This document shows, piece after piece, positions 1-9,241 of a stretch of 64,000 nt of DNA. Positions within the stretch are counted from its first letter, which is position 1; every line of letters begins with the position of its first letter. Made by a program: the position numbers and the translations under genes. The notes below the pieces were generated by a model. That model saw nothing but the letters and a program-made list of their open reading frames with translations. It searched no databases and had not been told where the DNA came from. This DNA is from Roseibium aggregatum (GTDB taxonomy: Bacteria > Pseudomonadota > Alphaproteobacteria > Rhizobiales > Stappiaceae): positions 124,001-188,000 of the forward strand of contig NZ_JABFCZ010000009.1 in NCBI RefSeq assembly GCF_014692675.1, in the 5' to 3' direction.

Positions 1-627
1 GCTTCTGGACCTCGCCAGATGACCCCCGATCTCGTTGATCAGGATCTGTCCCTCGGCCCAGATCTCGTCCGCGACACTGCCGGGCACATCCTCCTCGTCG
101 GCGAAATCGAAGTCCGCCTCGATCATCGCCCGCATGTGGATCAGCCGGTCCCGCCAGTCATCATAGAGCTCACCGAGTGCTCCACCCATCTGGCGCAGCG
201 CCTGGATTCGTTGGGCTTCGGTTTCAGCCGCAATCAGATCGGCCAGTCCCTCCACCTCGGTCAGGTCCATCCGTCCGGCCTCGAAGGCGCGACGGGTGAA
301 CTCCCCCGCCTCCGCCGGCCGGCAATTGTCCATGCGGGACAGCACCTCGAGCACGGCCGCGACAACGGCCCTACCGCCGTGGCACTGCAGCTCGACCACA
401 TCCTCTCCGGTAAAGCTTGCCGGTCCCTCGAAGACAAGGACAAGGGCCTCGTCCAGCATGTCGTCGGTCACCGGATCGCAGAGCTCCCGGACGGCGGCAA
501 ATCGGGGCTCCGGCACGTCCCCGCAAATCAGGCGCAGGATATCAATGGCGTCGGGCCCGGAAATCCGGATCACCGCGACGCCGGACGGGACCGCACCGCT
601 TGAAAGCGCAAAGATCGTTTCAGCCAT
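1..627 (-). CDS. mnmE: tRNA modification GTPase MnmE, N-terminal part (runs off the left edge)
   Basis: MnmE, with MnmG, installs carboxymethylaminomethyl groups on wobble uridine 34 of certain tRNAs. Only the first 209 codons are present and the frame stays open to base 1. The translation starts MAETIFALSSG and shows the N-terminal tetrahydrofolate-binding domain (about residues 1-120), with the family signature GEFTRRAF at residues 108-115, then the start of the helical domain. The GTPase domain and the C-terminal catalytic cysteine lie outside the window. The ATG is at 625-627. mnmE next to rho on the origin side is usual in Hyphomicrobiales, where mnmG, rsmG and parAB commonly follow, so those are expected just to the left (inference). 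Confidence 0.93.
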   Translation of the reverse strand, partial: MAETIFALSSGAVPSGVAVIRISGPDAIDILRLICGDVPEPRFAAVRELCDPVTDDMLDEALVLVFEGPASFTGEDVVELQCHGGRAVVAAVLEVLSRMDNCRPAEAGEFTRRAFEAGRMDLTEVEGLADLIAAETEAQRIQALRQMGGALGELYDDWRDRLIHMRAMIEADFDFADEEDVPGSVADEIWAEGQILINEIGGHLARSRS

Positions 628-759
628 TCACCACCAACCTGCTTGAAGCGGAACCGGACCTTCACCCCTGAAACGGCTTGCCCTGCCCGTCCGCTTCACT
701 ACCTTCTTGTTCCAGAGAGAACCTAACCGATTCCGCCAACCAGAAAGATCCCCTTTCCG

Positions 760-2775
760 ATGACCGAAAACCGCCTGGCACGTTCCACCAGCCCCTACCT
801 GCTCCAGCACAAGGACAACCCGGTCCACTGGTATCCCTGGGGCCCGGAAGCCCTTGCCGCGGCCAAGGCGGAAAACAAACCGATCCTGCTGTCGGTCGGC
901 TATGCGGCCTGCCACTGGTGTCACGTCATGGCCCATGAAAGCTTCGAGGATGCCTCTACCGCGGAAGTCATGAACCGCCTCTTTATCAATATCAAGGTCG
1001 ATCGTGAAGAACGTCCCGACATCGACCAGATCTATATGAAGGCGCTGCATGCGCTGGGGGAACAGGGCGGCTGGCCGCTCACCATGTTCCTCACGCCGGA
1101 CGGCGAACCGTTCTGGGGCGGCACCTATTATCCGAAAGAGGCCAAGTGGGGACATCCGGCCTTCGTCGACATGCTGGAAGCCGTGTCGCGCACCTTCCAT
1201 ACGGATCGGGAACGAATCGAAACCAACCGCTCCGGCCTGCTGGAAGCCCTGAAGACGGAAATCACACCCACCGCTCCCATCGACCGAAGCCTGATGATGG
1301 CCGCCGGCGAACGGCTTCTGTCGCTCTACGATCCCGAGCATGGCGGCATCAAGGGCGCTCCGAAGTTCCCCCAGGCCTCTATTCTGGACCTCCTCTGGCG
1401 CACAGGCCTCAGGGCCGGAAACGACAAGGCCAAGGAGACCTTCCTCCATACGTTGAGACAGATCGGCAACGGCGGCATCTACGATCACCTGAAGGGCGGC
1501 ATCGCCCGCTATTCCGTCGACCATCTCTGGCTCGTTCCCCATTTCGAAAAGATGCTCTACGACAACGGCCAGTATCTCGACCATCTCGTCACCGCTTACC
1601 TCGCAACCGGCGAAGACCTGTTTCGAAACCGAATCGAGGAGACCGTCGGCTGGCTCCTGGACGAGATGCGTATGGAGGGCGGCGCCTTTGCCGCAAGCCT
1701 CGACGCAGATAGCGAAGGTGTCGAGGGCAAATTCTACGTCTGGACCGCGGACGAAATTGCGGATGTTCTCGGCGAGGAAGACGCCGCTCTTTTCGCCAAG
1801 GCCTATGACGTTTCGCCGGGCGGCAACTGGGAAGGCGTCACGATCCTCAACCGCCTGAAGGCTCCCAGCCTGTCAGCAAAGGAGGAGGCTCGCCTTGCCC
1901 GGTTGCGGAAGAAGCTCCTTGAGCGCCGCAGTGGCCGCATCAGGCCCGGCCTGGACGACAAGATCCTCGCCGACTGGAACGGCCTAACGATCGCTGCCCT
2001 TGCCCGTGCAGCGCGTTTTGTTTCACGTGAATCATGTCTGGAGGCCGCACAGAGCGCCTATGACTTCGTCATGGAAACCATGATGCATGACGGTCATCTG
2101 GGCCATTCCTGGCGCGCGGGCCGTCTGCTCCTGCCGGGCTTTGCCTCCGATTACGCGAATATGATGAATGCAGCGCTCGCCCTGGCCGAGACCTGTCCCG
2201 AAGAGGCCATGACCTACATCGCCAATGCGGAGAAGCTCGGAAAGGCTCTGGTCGAGGACTACCAGACGGCTGAAGGGGCGTTTTATCTGACGGCGGCCGA
2301 TGCGGAAGGACTGATCGTGCGTCCGGTGACGTCCGCCGACGAGGCAACGCCCAACCCCAATTCCATGGCTGCCCTCGCCTTTGCCAAACTCTACATACTC
2401 ACAGGAAAGACCGAGTACCGGGACCTGGCCGACAAGGTCCTGATCGCCTTGTCGTCAGACATTCCGAAGAACGTCTTTGCGACCGCATCCCTGTTGACAG
2501 CCTTCGACACCCGAACCAATGGCCGGCTCGCGGTGATCGTCGGGCCAAGCGGTTCGGATCCGAATCCTTTCCTGAAGGTGCTTTCGAAGACCGTCGACCC
2601 GGCACTTCATTGTCTCGTTCTCGAATCGACCGATGACTTGCCGGAAGATCATCCGGCCAAGGGCAAGAATGCGCTTGAGGACAAGACGACGGTCTATCTC
2701 TGCCGCGAAGGTGCCTGCTCGTTTCCGATCACGAGACGCAAGGAACTGGAAGAAGCCCTGACTGTCATATCGTAA
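760..2775 (+). CDS. Thioredoxin domain-containing protein, YyaL/DUF255 family
   Basis: A 671-residue protein of the YyaL (spermatogenesis-associated protein 20-like) family, with an N-terminal thioredoxin-fold DUF255 domain followed by an (alpha/alpha)6-barrel-like region resembling N-acylglucosamine 2-epimerases. The signature N-terminus ([13 protein letters not shown]) and the CxxC motif C51-H-W-C54 are present. Full length matches the family (about 650-700). Its biochemical role is not established, and redox or carbohydrate-related functions have been suggested by fold only. It is a single gene, divergent from mnmE with a 132-bp gap and convergent with the GNAT gene, overlapping its 3' end. 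A parS-like 16-mer lies inside the coding sequence at 2019-2034. Confidence 0.93.
   Translation: MTENRLARSTSPYLLQHKDNPVHWYPWGPEALAAAKAENKPILLSVGYAACHWCHVMAHESFEDASTAEVMNRLFINIKVDREERPDIDQIYMKALHALGEQGGWPLTMFLTPDGEPFWGGTYYPKEAKWGHPAFVDMLEAVSRTFHTDRERIETNRSGLLEALKTEITPTAPIDRSLMMAAGERLLSLYDPEHGGIKGAPKFPQASILDLLWRTGLRAGNDKAKETFLHTLRQIGNGGIYDHLKGGIARYSVDHLWLVPHFEKMLYDNGQYLDHLVTAYLATGEDLFRNRIEETVGWLLDEMRMEGGAFAASLDADSEGVEGKFYVWTADEIADVLGEEDAALFAKAYDVSPGGNWEGVTILNRLKAPSLSAKEEARLARLRKKLLERRSGRIRPGLDDKILADWNGLTIAALARAARFVSRESCLEAAQSAYDFVMETMMHDGHLGHSWRAGRLLLPGFASDYANMMNAALALAETCPEEAMTYIANAEKLGKALVEDYQTAEGAFYLTAADAEGLIVRPVTSADEATPNPNSMAALAFAKLYILTGKTEYRDLADKVLIALSSDIPKNVFATASLLTAFDTRTNGRLAVIVGPSGSDPNPFLKVLSKTVDPALHCLVLESTDDLPEDHPAKGKNALEDKTTVYLCREGACSFPITRRKELEEALTVIS
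2019..2034. other. Candidate parS (ParB-binding) site 1, inside the YyaL-like gene
   Basis: TGTTTCACGTGAATCA differs at one base from the widely conserved bacterial parS palindrome TGTTTCACGTGAAACA. It is the exact reverse complement of the site at 3379-3394. It lies about 4.5 kb from the candidate oriC, where chromosomal parS sites normally sit. Being within a coding sequence is common for parS. Confidence 0.7.
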
Positions 2776-3329
2776 GGCCACGCGTCCAGTCGGTCCGCGA
2801 GAGCCGGTAAAGCACATGCAGCGCCAGGAGGTGTCCCGGCTCGATCGCCGAATGAAAAAAAATCATCCTCCGCGTTTCGCCGCATGCCGAGGCGTTGCAT
2901 CACCCGTTGGGAGGGTTGATTCGGCACGGCTGTAAAGGAGACGATTTCATTAAGCCCCAAGGTTTCGAACCCGAATCCAATCCAGGCCCTCGCTGCCTCC
3001 GTGGCATAGCCTTGTCCCCATACGGAGCGGTCCATCCTCCAGCCGATTTCAATGCATGGGTCGAACGGCAGCGGGCTGGCATAGCGCGGCCGAGACAAAC
3101 CGACGAAACCTAAGAAGCGTCCCGTCGCCTTTTCCTCGACCGGCGAAAAGCAGAAGCCGTCTTCCCGCGTTCTTTCCCGGGCAATATCGATCAAGGCGTC
3201 GCTTTTCTCCCGCGTCAGCGCGGAAGGAAAATACCGCATCACTTCGGGGTCGGCATTGAGCCGGGCAAACGGCTCCCGGTCATCCTCTTGCCAGGGACGG
3301 AGGATCAGCCGTTCCGTTTCCAGATACAT
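2694..3329 (-). CDS. GNAT family N-acetyltransferase with an apparent frameshift near the 3' end
   Basis: The first about 155 residues are a typical RimJ/RimL-like acetyltransferase: start [13 protein letters not shown], a [15 protein letters not shown] acetyl-CoA-binding loop and a [15 protein letters not shown] segment. After DDFF the frame becomes unlike the family and runs on to 2694. A tract of eight A on the plus strand (2855-2862) sits exactly there. Removing one base restores a family-like tail (HSAIEPGH, then [12 protein letters not shown]) that stops at 2765-2767. So the open frame given is what the sequence encodes, but the ancestral gene most likely spans 2765-3329. The cause could be a real frameshift, slippage or a homopolymer sequencing error. 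Substrate unknown. Convergent with the YyaL-like gene. Confidence 0.75.
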   Translation of the reverse strand: MYLETERLILRPWQEDDREPFARLNADPEVMRYFPSALTREKSDALIDIARERTREDGFCFSPVEEKATGRFLGFVGLSRPRYASPLPFDPCIEIGWRMDRSVWGQGYATEAARAWIGFGFETLGLNEIVSFTAVPNQPSQRVMQRLGMRRNAEDDFFSFGDRAGTPPGAACALPALADRLDAWPYDMTVRASSSSLRLVIGNEQAPSRQR

Positions 3330-3378
3330 GATAGCAAAGGCCTTTGACCCGGGTCCGAATCATTAAGGCATTTCTGCC

Positions 3379-3394
3379 TGATTCACGTGAAACA
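3379..3394. other. Candidate parS (ParB-binding) site 2, between the GNAT gene and rho
   Basis: TGATTCACGTGAAACA has one mismatch to the parS consensus TGTTTCACGTGAAACA and is the exact reverse complement of the 16-mer at 2019-2034. It is intergenic, about 3.1 kb from the candidate oriC. Two matching 16-mers 1.36 kb apart near the hemE junction are unlikely by chance. Confidence 0.78.
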
Positions 3395-3414
3395 GGTCGT
3401 TAACAAATGGTTAA

Positions 3415-3442
3415 GGCGCGGCTTCCTTCCGGAGGCCGCGCC
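3415..3442 (-). terminator. GC-rich hairpin downstream of rho
   Basis: GGCGCGGC (3415-3422) pairs with GCCGCGCC (3435-3442), with extra partial pairing inside the loop. On the minus strand it lies about 32 bases beyond the rho stop and is followed by TTAACCATTTG, a weak U tract. A probable rho transcript terminator, of moderate quality. Confidence 0.5.
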
Positions 3443-3473
3443 CTGACAAATTTCTGACCGGATCCGAATCGGA

Positions 3474-4754
3474 TCAGGCGTTCATGCTGTCGAAGAAATC
3501 GTCGTTCGATTTCGTCTGCCGCAGCTTGTCGAGCAGGAACTCGATTGCATCCACCGTCCCCATCGGATTGAGGATACGGCGCAGGACGAACGTCTTCTTG
3601 AGCTTCTCGGCCGGAACCAGGAGTTCTTCCTTACGCGTACCGGACCGCTGGATATCGATTGCCGGGTAAACGCGCTTGTCGGAAATCTTCCGGTCAAGGA
3701 TGATTTCGGAGTTACCGGTCCCCTTGAACTCTTCGAAGATGACTTCGTCCATACGGCTGCCGGTATCGATCAGGGCCGTCGCGATGATCGTCAACGACCC
3801 GCCCTCTTCGATGTTACGGGCGGCACCGAAGAACCGCTTCGGGCGCTGCAGGGCGTTCGCATCGACACCACCAGTCAGGACCTTGCCCGAAGACGGCACC
3901 ACCGTGTTGTAGGCGCGGCCCAGACGGGTGATGGAGTCGAGCAGGATGACGACATCGCGGCCGTGTTCGGTCAGGCGCTTGGCCTTCTCGATCACCATCT
4001 CCGCGACCTGGACGTGACGGGACGCCGGTTCGTCGAAGGTGGAGGACACCACCTCGCCGTTCACCGTGCGCTGCATGTCTGTCACTTCTTCCGGACGTTC
4101 GTCGATCAGAAGAACGATCAGATAGCATTCCGGATGGTTGGTGGTGATCGACTTGGCGATGTTCTGCAGGAACATCGTCTTACCGGTCCGCGGCGGCGCG
4201 GTGATCAGGGCGCGCTGGCCCTTGCCGAGCGGAGCAACCAGATCGATCACGCGGGACGAAAAGTCCTTGCTGGTCGGATCCTCGATTTCCATCTTGAACC
4301 GCTCGTTCGGATAGAGCGGCGTCAGGTTGTCGAAATGGACCTTGTGGCGGGCCTTGTCCGGATCCTCGAAATTGATCGTGTTCACCTTCAGAAGCGCGAA
4401 ATAGCGTTCGCCTTCCTTCGGGCTACGGATCTGGCCTTCCACCGTATCACCCGTACGCAGGGAGAAGCGGCGGATCTGGGACGGAGACACATAGATGTCG
4501 TCCGGCCCGGGGAGATAATTTGCGTCCGGAGAGCGCAGGAAACCGAATCCATCCTGCAGCACTTCCACGACACCCTCGCCGATGATGTCGACGTCCTGGG
4601 CGGCGAGGTTTTTCAAAATAGCGAACATCAGCTCCTGCTTGCGCATGGTGCTGGCGTTTTCAACTTCAAGCTCCTCCGCAAACTGCAGAAGTTCCGTCGG
4701 TGTTTTTTCTTTTAGGTCTTTGAGTTTCATTTCCCGCATCAAGTTGGGGTTCAC
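3474..4754 (-). CDS. rho: Transcription termination factor Rho
   Basis: Hexameric ATP-dependent RNA helicase that ends untranslated transcripts. The N-terminal Rho domain ([32 protein letters not shown]) leads to the cold-shock-like RNA-binding domain (about residues 57-105, [10 protein letters not shown]), then the RecA-like ATPase with Walker A APPRTGKT at residues 186-193, a Walker B-like [14 protein letters not shown] and the [15 protein letters not shown]-loop region. Length of about 420 residues is normal. The listed start is a GTG at 4754; an in-frame ATG at codon 6 or codon 9 (MKLKDL) is equally plausible, since no strong ribosome site marks any of them. The 248-bp gap upstream to hemJ contains a strong hairpin. 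Confidence 0.97.
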   Translation of the reverse strand: MNPNLMREMKLKDLKEKTPTELLQFAEELEVENASTMRKQELMFAILKNLAAQDVDIIGEGVVEVLQDGFGFLRSPDANYLPGPDDIYVSPSQIRRFSLRTGDTVEGQIRSPKEGERYFALLKVNTINFEDPDKARHKVHFDNLTPLYPNERFKMEIEDPTSKDFSSRVIDLVAPLGKGQRALITAPPRTGKTMFLQNIAKSITTNHPECYLIVLLIDERPEEVTDMQRTVNGEVVSSTFDEPASRHVQVAEMVIEKAKRLTEHGRDVVILLDSITRLGRAYNTVVPSSGKVLTGGVDANALQRPKRFFGAARNIEEGGSLTIIATALIDTGSRMDEVIFEEFKGTGNSEIILDRKISDKRVYPAIDIQRSGTRKEELLVPAEKLKKTFVLRRILNPMGTVDAIEFLLDKLRQTKSNDDFFDSMNA

Positions 4755-4948
4755 TTATGGAGTTATGTTAGGAAGGTACTTCTGTCGCTGTAGCTGGAAA
4801 GCGCAGTCAGAAGGATAGTGAGGGAACTGCCGGATTTGTCTTGATTAGACGACCGCTGCCTGAGGAATCCGAGAATTGTCCTGGCGCCGGTAGGAAGTTG
4901 CGCAGAACATAAGGTGTTTCGGAAAAATTCGCAAGCCCGCAATATACC

Positions 4949-4982
4949 GGATACCGCAACGGATCCCTCCGCTGCGGTATCC
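4949..4982. other. Strong hairpin between hemJ and rho
   Basis: A 15-bp stem with one mismatch (4949-4963 with 4968-4982) and a 4-base loop lies 20 bases past the hemJ stop and about 195 bases before rho, both on the minus strand. No U run follows, so it is not a canonical intrinsic terminator. It could be a 3' end-stabilising structure for hemJ mRNA or part of a rho leader. The remaining hemJ-rho gap shows no other clear signal. Confidence 0.55.
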
Positions 4983-5002
4983 ATCGTTTTGGGTGCGAAT
5001 CC

Positions 5003-5437
5003 TTAGAAGGGCTTCACGATCACCAGGATGACAATGCCGATCATCAGGACCGTCGGCACTTCGTTCAGCATCCGGTAGAATTTCGCCGGCCGGGTGTTTT
5101 CATCGCGCGCAAAGGTCTTCACGCAGCGCGACAGATATCCGTGCACGCCGGACATGAGCAGGACCAGTGCGAATTTCGCGTGGAACCAGCCCTGGGTGTA
5201 GAAACCGCTGTCATAGGCCAGCCACAATCCGAACACCCAGGCCGCAACCATGGACGGGTTGATGATGGCCTTCAAAAGCCTCCGTTCCATGATCTTGAAG
5301 GTTTCCGACTGCCTGGACCCGGGTTCGGCGTCGACGTGGTAGACGAAGAGCCGCGGCAGATAGAGCATCCCCGCCATCCAGGCGATGATCGAAATGACAT
5401 GCAGCGCCTTGATCCAGGCGTAGAGATCCATCGCCAT
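5003..5437 (-). CDS. hemJ: Protoporphyrinogen oxidase HemJ
   Basis: Inner-membrane, haem-dependent oxidase converting protoporphyrinogen IX to protoporphyrin IX, the form found in most alphaproteobacteria instead of HemY/HemG. The 144 residues contain about four membrane segments, the conserved histidine in WIKALHVISIIAWMAG (H13), a second in PRLFVYH (H34) and the GWFHAK motif. It lies 5 bp after hemE in the same direction, a two-gene haem-biosynthesis operon conserved near the origin in this order. Confidence 0.95.
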   Translation of the reverse strand: MAMDLYAWIKALHVISIIAWMAGMLYLPRLFVYHVDAEPGSRQSETFKIMERRLLKAIINPSMVAAWVFGLWLAYDSGFYTQGWFHAKFALVLLMSGVHGYLSRCVKTFARDENTRPAKFYRMLNEVPTVLMIGIVILVIVKPF

Positions 5438-5442
5438 GGCCC

Positions 5443-6471
5443 TTATCCCTTCCTGACCAGCTCGACCATGCGCGTGACATTCTCCGGATCCGCATCCGGC
5501 GTGATGCCATGGCCCAGGTTGAAGATCAGGGGACCCTTGTTGAAGGTTTTCAGGATGTGGTCGACCCCTTCGTCCAGTGCCCGGCCGCCGGCCACCAGCC
5601 GCATCGGATCGAGATTACCCTGTATCGGAACCCGTTTCTGGATCTCCAGCGCGAGTGTGTCCGGCGCTGTCCAGTCGAAACCGACCGCATCCACGCCGGT
5701 CCCTTCGATGAACTTGGCCATTCGTGCCGATGAGGCTTTCGGGAAACCGATGATCTTCGCACCGGGACGTTCCGCCCTCACGCCATCGACGATCGCCCGT
5801 GTCGGTCTGATCGACCAGCGCTCGAAACCGGCATCGTCGAGCACGCCGGCCCAGGTATCGAAAATCTGGACCGCATCGGCTCCGGCATCGAGCTGGCGGA
5901 TGAGGTAGCGGATCGAAGCGCTGACAAGCTGATCGATGAATCTCTGCATCAGCTCCGGATCGCGATAGGCGCCGACACGTGCGGCTACCTGTTCCTGGGT
6001 CGTATGGCCGGCAACGGAATAACAAGCCACGGTCCAGGGAGCGCCGCAGAAGCCCAAGAGGGTGGTCTCAGTGGGCAGTTCTGCTCTCAGGCGTGAAACC
6101 GTCTCTATGACCGGTTTGAGATGATCTTCGGCCCGGTCCTGTTCCAGACGGTCCAGAATGTCGGATGACAGAGGGTCCAGTACCGGACCCCGTCCCTCTT
6201 CAAAGCGAACCGGATAACCGATTGCATCGGGAACGACGAAGATGTCTGAAAACAGGATCGATGCATCAAAGCCATAACGGCGGATCGGCTGGAGTGTGAC
6301 TTCCGTTGCCAGGTCCGGGTTGTAGCAGAAGTCGAGAAAGTTCTTCGCCTTGGCTCTGACTTCCCGGTACTCGGGGAGGTACCGGCCGGCCTGGCGCATC
6401 ATCCAGACGGGAGGTGGCCAGAGCTTCTCTCCGGCTAACACACGCATTACGGCTCGGTCCTGAGACTTCAT
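5443..6471 (-). CDS. hemE: Uroporphyrinogen decarboxylase HemE
   Basis: Cytosolic enzyme removing four carboxyl groups from uroporphyrinogen III to give coproporphyrinogen III. The 342 residues are standard length. The family N-terminal signature PVWMMRQAGRYLPEY is present, as are the GFCGAPWT region and the C-terminal FNLGHGITP motif. It starts with ATG at 6469-6471 and is followed after 5 bp by hemJ. Its upstream region is the candidate chromosomal origin, as in Caulobacter and many Hyphomicrobiales, where hemE expression is linked to the origin region. Confidence 0.97.
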   Translation of the reverse strand: MKSQDRAVMRVLAGEKLWPPPVWMMRQAGRYLPEYREVRAKAKNFLDFCYNPDLATEVTLQPIRRYGFDASILFSDIFVVPDAIGYPVRFEEGRGPVLDPLSSDILDRLEQDRAEDHLKPVIETVSRLRAELPTETTLLGFCGAPWTVACYSVAGHTTQEQVAARVGAYRDPELMQRFIDQLVSASIRYLIRQLDAGADAVQIFDTWAGVLDDAGFERWSIRPTRAIVDGVRAERPGAKIIGFPKASSARMAKFIEGTGVDAVGFDWTAPDTLALEIQKRVPIQGNLDPMRLVAGGRALDEGVDHILKTFNKGPLIFNLGHGITPDADPENVTRMVELVRKG

Positions 6472-6901
6472 GAGGCAATGACCCTTTCACACATTCCAGC
6501 TCTTAAAGAATCTTATATTTGGATTCTGTTTTTTCTTATTGTGCGTGGATTAGCTGGATCATTTGATATCCACAATCACTCAAGCGCACATTCGGATCGG
6601 GATAAATCGTCTCAGATTCTGGACAACCAATCCTCCACAGGAGTCAATAAGTCGGAAAAACAATGAAAATCAATGCCTTATAGAAAAATTTACGATTGGT
6701 TAATAAATAGGGCAGCGGTGAATCACTTGTCAATTTCTCATCGCCATTCTGTTAATCCACATGACCCTCAGATCGTTTCGCTGGGAGTCGAAGCAAATTA
6801 ACGGACTGTTCATAAATCCGGCTCAGCGGGTACAAACACCATGACACGAACGCCGGCCGCCCTTACGGCCACAAATAATCAACAGCCCTGGGGATGACAC
6901 C
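6472..6901. other. oriC: Candidate chromosomal replication origin (oriC) between hemE and ppsR
   Basis: A 430-bp AT-rich non-coding gap between divergent hemE and ppsR, the position of oriC in Caulobacter crescentus and several Hyphomicrobiales. Near-consensus DnaA boxes (consensus TTATCCACA) are ATATCCACA at 6566-6574 and TAATCCACA at 6753-6761 (one mismatch each), with weaker ones at 6544-6552 (reverse) and 6631-6639. Six GANTC methylation sites lie at 6508, 6522, 6615, 6641, 6720 and 6785. The stretch 6661-6712 is the most AT-rich and could be the unwinding element. Gene direction reverses here: hemE, hemJ, rho and mnmE run left, ppsR to dnaQ run right. The hemE and ppsR promoters must also lie in this gap. 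Confidence 0.75.
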
Positions 6902-7744
6902 GTGAACAAGTCCAGACACTATTTTCATCTCCATCTGGTCTCCGATTCCACCGGCGAAACGCTGATGACCGTCTCCCGCGCGGCGACGGCGCAATATGAG
7001 AACGTGCAGGAAATCGAGCATGTCTATCCGCTGGTGCGGACCCAGAAGCAGCTCGACCGGATTCTCAATGAAATCGAGGCGGCACCGGGGATCGTACTCT
7101 ACACTCTGGTCGATACCGAACTTGCCACCAGGCTGGAACGCAGCTGCAAGGACCTGGGCATTCCGATCGTTAATATTCTGGCGCCGGTCTTTGCCGTGTT
7201 CCAGTCCTATCTGAATGTGACCCAGACCCACCGGATCGGCGGCCAGCACGAGCTCGATGCGGAATATTTCAAGCGCATGGAAGCGCTGAACTACACCATG
7301 ATGCACGACGACGGACAGATCTGGGAGGACCTGGAATCCGCCGATATCGTCCTGCTCGGAATTTCCAGAACGTCCAAGACGCCGACCTGCATCTATCTGG
7401 CGAACCGGGGCATCAAGGCGGCGAATGTGCCGCTTATTCCGGATATTCCCCTGCCGCCGGCGGTCACAGACCTCAAGAAGCCTCTGATCGTCGGCCTGAT
7501 TGCGTCGGCGGAACGCATTCAGCAGATCCGCAGAAACCGCGTCCTGTCGCTTCATTCGGAAAACTACAACGAGACCTATGTGGACCGGAAGGAAATCGCC
7601 CGGGAAATCACCATGACAAGACGGCTGTGTTCGGAAAACGACTGGCCGCTGATCGATGTCACCCGCCGGTCGATCGAGGAAACGGCTGCGGAAATCATGG
7701 CGCTTTTCCGTGAAAAAAAGGCACGCGAGGAAGAAGAAGCCTGA
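6902..7744 (+). CDS. ppsR: Pyruvate, phosphate dikinase / PEP synthase regulatory protein (DUF299)
   Basis: Bifunctional serine/threonine kinase and pyrophosphorylase that switches PPDK or PEP synthase off and on by ADP-dependent phosphorylation and phosphate-dependent dephosphorylation. The 280 residues begin with the family signature FHLHLVSDSTGET and contain the P-loop-like GISRTSKT at residues 153-160. The start is a GTG at 6902. It is the first gene of a rightward string (ppsR, maf, aroE, coaE) on the other side of the candidate origin from hemE. The target enzyme is not in the window. Confidence 0.94.
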   Translation: MNKSRHYFHLHLVSDSTGETLMTVSRAATAQYENVQEIEHVYPLVRTQKQLDRILNEIEAAPGIVLYTLVDTELATRLERSCKDLGIPIVNILAPVFAVFQSYLNVTQTHRIGGQHELDAEYFKRMEALNYTMMHDDGQIWEDLESADIVLLGISRTSKTPTCIYLANRGIKAANVPLIPDIPLPPAVTDLKKPLIVGLIASAERIQQIRRNRVLSLHSENYNETYVDRKEIAREITMTRRLCSENDWPLIDVTRRSIEETAAEIMALFREKKAREEEEA

Positions 7745-7790
7745 TAGGACTTCCTGAAACAGAAAACAGACAATATCCGAAAGGATCGCA

Positions 7791-8384
7791 ATGGCACTCG
7801 TTCTGGCAAGCGGCAGCCGAATCCGCGCCGAACTTCTGGAAAATGCCGGACTTTCGATTGAAATCGATCCGGCCGATATCGATGAGCGGGCCGTCGAGGA
7901 ACCGCTGTTGAAGGCGGGATTTTCGCCCGAGGACCTGGCGCTGGTCCTGGCGGAAGCCAAGGCGAATGATGTCAGTGAACGCCGGCAGGGCGATCTCGTC
8001 ATCGGCGCCGACCAGATCCTGGCCTTCGAGGGAGAACGCCACACCAAGCCGGAAAACATGGAGGCCGCCCGCCGCCAGCTCCTGGCCTTTTCCGGAAAGA
8101 CCCACGAACTCCTGTCGGCGGTGGTGATTTCGAAGGACGGCGAAGCGGTCTGGCGGCACGTCTCGATTGCCCGGCTCACCATGCGCGACCTGTCCCCGGC
8201 CTTCGTCGGCCATTACCTGGCGCAGGTCGGCGACATCGCGCTTTCAAGCGTCGGCGCTTACCAGCTGGAAGGCCCGGGCGTTCAGCTCTTTGAAAAGATC
8301 GAAGGCGATTATTTCACCGTTCTCGGCCTGCCCCTGCTGCCGCTCCTTGCCGAACTCCGCAAACTGAACGTGCTCGAAACATGA
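7791..8384 (+). CDS. maf: Maf family nucleotide pyrophosphatase
   Basis: Maf proteins hydrolyse non-canonical or excess nucleoside triphosphates (dTTP/UTP/m7GTP types) to monophosphates. The 197 residues show the N-terminal [12 protein letters not shown] signature, the acidic VIGADQIL region with the catalytic aspartate and the [11 protein letters not shown] motif near residue 160. The subtype cannot be settled by eye. It follows ppsR by 46 bp and its stop overlaps the aroE start (ATGA), suggesting translational coupling. Confidence 0.94.
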   Translation: MALVLASGSRIRAELLENAGLSIEIDPADIDERAVEEPLLKAGFSPEDLALVLAEAKANDVSERRQGDLVIGADQILAFEGERHTKPENMEAARRQLLAFSGKTHELLSAVVISKDGEAVWRHVSIARLTMRDLSPAFVGHYLAQVGDIALSSVGAYQLEGPGVQLFEKIEGDYFTVLGLPLLPLLAELRKLNVLET

Positions 8385-9241
8385 CTGCAAAGATCAGGGC
8401 CGGGAAAATCAGGGCCGCCGTTACCGGCTGGCCCGTCGCCCACTCCCGCTCGCCGCTGGTTCACGGCCACTGGCTGAAGAGATACGGCATCGACGGATCC
8501 TACGAGAAGATCGCCGTTGCGCCGGAAGACGCCGAAGCATTTTACGGCAATTTAGCAACCTCCGGCCTGAAGGGATGCAACGTGACCATTCCTCACAAGG
8601 AAACGGCCGCGGCTGCCTGTGATGTCCTGGACGAGGCCGCTCAAAAAATGGGGGCCGCCAACACGCTTTGGCTCGATGAAACCGGCCGGCTCTGCGGCGC
8701 CAACACCGACGGCGCCGGTTTTCTGGGAAATCTGGACCAGATGGCACCCGGCTGGGACGACAGACACGGCTGCGCGATTGTCCTGGGCGCCGGCGGTGCG
8801 GCCCGCGCAATCGTCTGGGCCTTGTGCTCAAGGAAATTCACAGAAGTGCATATCTTCAACCGAACCTTCGAAAAGGCGAGGCAGATAGCGGATCAGTTCG
8901 GATCGATCGTTCATGCCCATTCGTGGGACAAGCTGGGGACATATATTGGAAAAGCCGATCTTCTGGTCAATACAACATCCCTTGGAATGACCGGAAAGGC
9001 GCCGCTGGAGCTGGACCTCGCCGATCTGCCGAAAGAGGCGCTGGTGACCGATATCGTCTATGTGCCGCTCATGACCGGTTTGTTGAAACAGGCGGCCGCA
9101 AGGGGGAACCGCACGGTCGACGGCGTGGGTATGCTCCTGCACCAGGCCGTCCCGGGATTTGAAAAATGGTTCGGCGTCCGTCCGGAAGTGGATGACGACT
9201 TGCGCCGGCTCGTGCTCGACGATCTGGAGCAATCGTCATGA
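8381..9241 (+). CDS. aroE: Shikimate dehydrogenase AroE
   Basis: NADP-dependent reduction of 3-dehydroshikimate to shikimate in aromatic amino acid synthesis. The 286 residues contain the substrate loop [11 protein letters not shown] near the N-terminus, the catalytic lysine in NVTIPHKE, the NADP-binding GAGGAARA and the C-terminal [10 protein letters not shown] motif. It overlaps maf by 4 bp upstream and coaE by 4 bp downstream (ATGA at both joints), so maf-aroE-coaE are translated as a tight unit, the arrangement typical of Hyphomicrobiales. Confidence 0.97.
   Translation: MTAKIRAGKIRAAVTGWPVAHSRSPLVHGHWLKRYGIDGSYEKIAVAPEDAEAFYGNLATSGLKGCNVTIPHKETAAAACDVLDEAAQKMGAANTLWLDETGRLCGANTDGAGFLGNLDQMAPGWDDRHGCAIVLGAGGAARAIVWALCSRKFTEVHIFNRTFEKARQIADQFGSIVHAHSWDKLGTYIGKADLLVNTTSLGMTGKAPLELDLADLPKEALVTDIVYVPLMTGLLKQAAARGNRTVDGVGMLLHQAVPGFEKWFGVRPEVDDDLRRLVLDDLEQSS

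Noticed and set aside
4763-4984. 73-residue minus-strand frame between hemJ and rho
   Set aside because: No ribosome site, covers the hairpin, no similarity to anything recognised.
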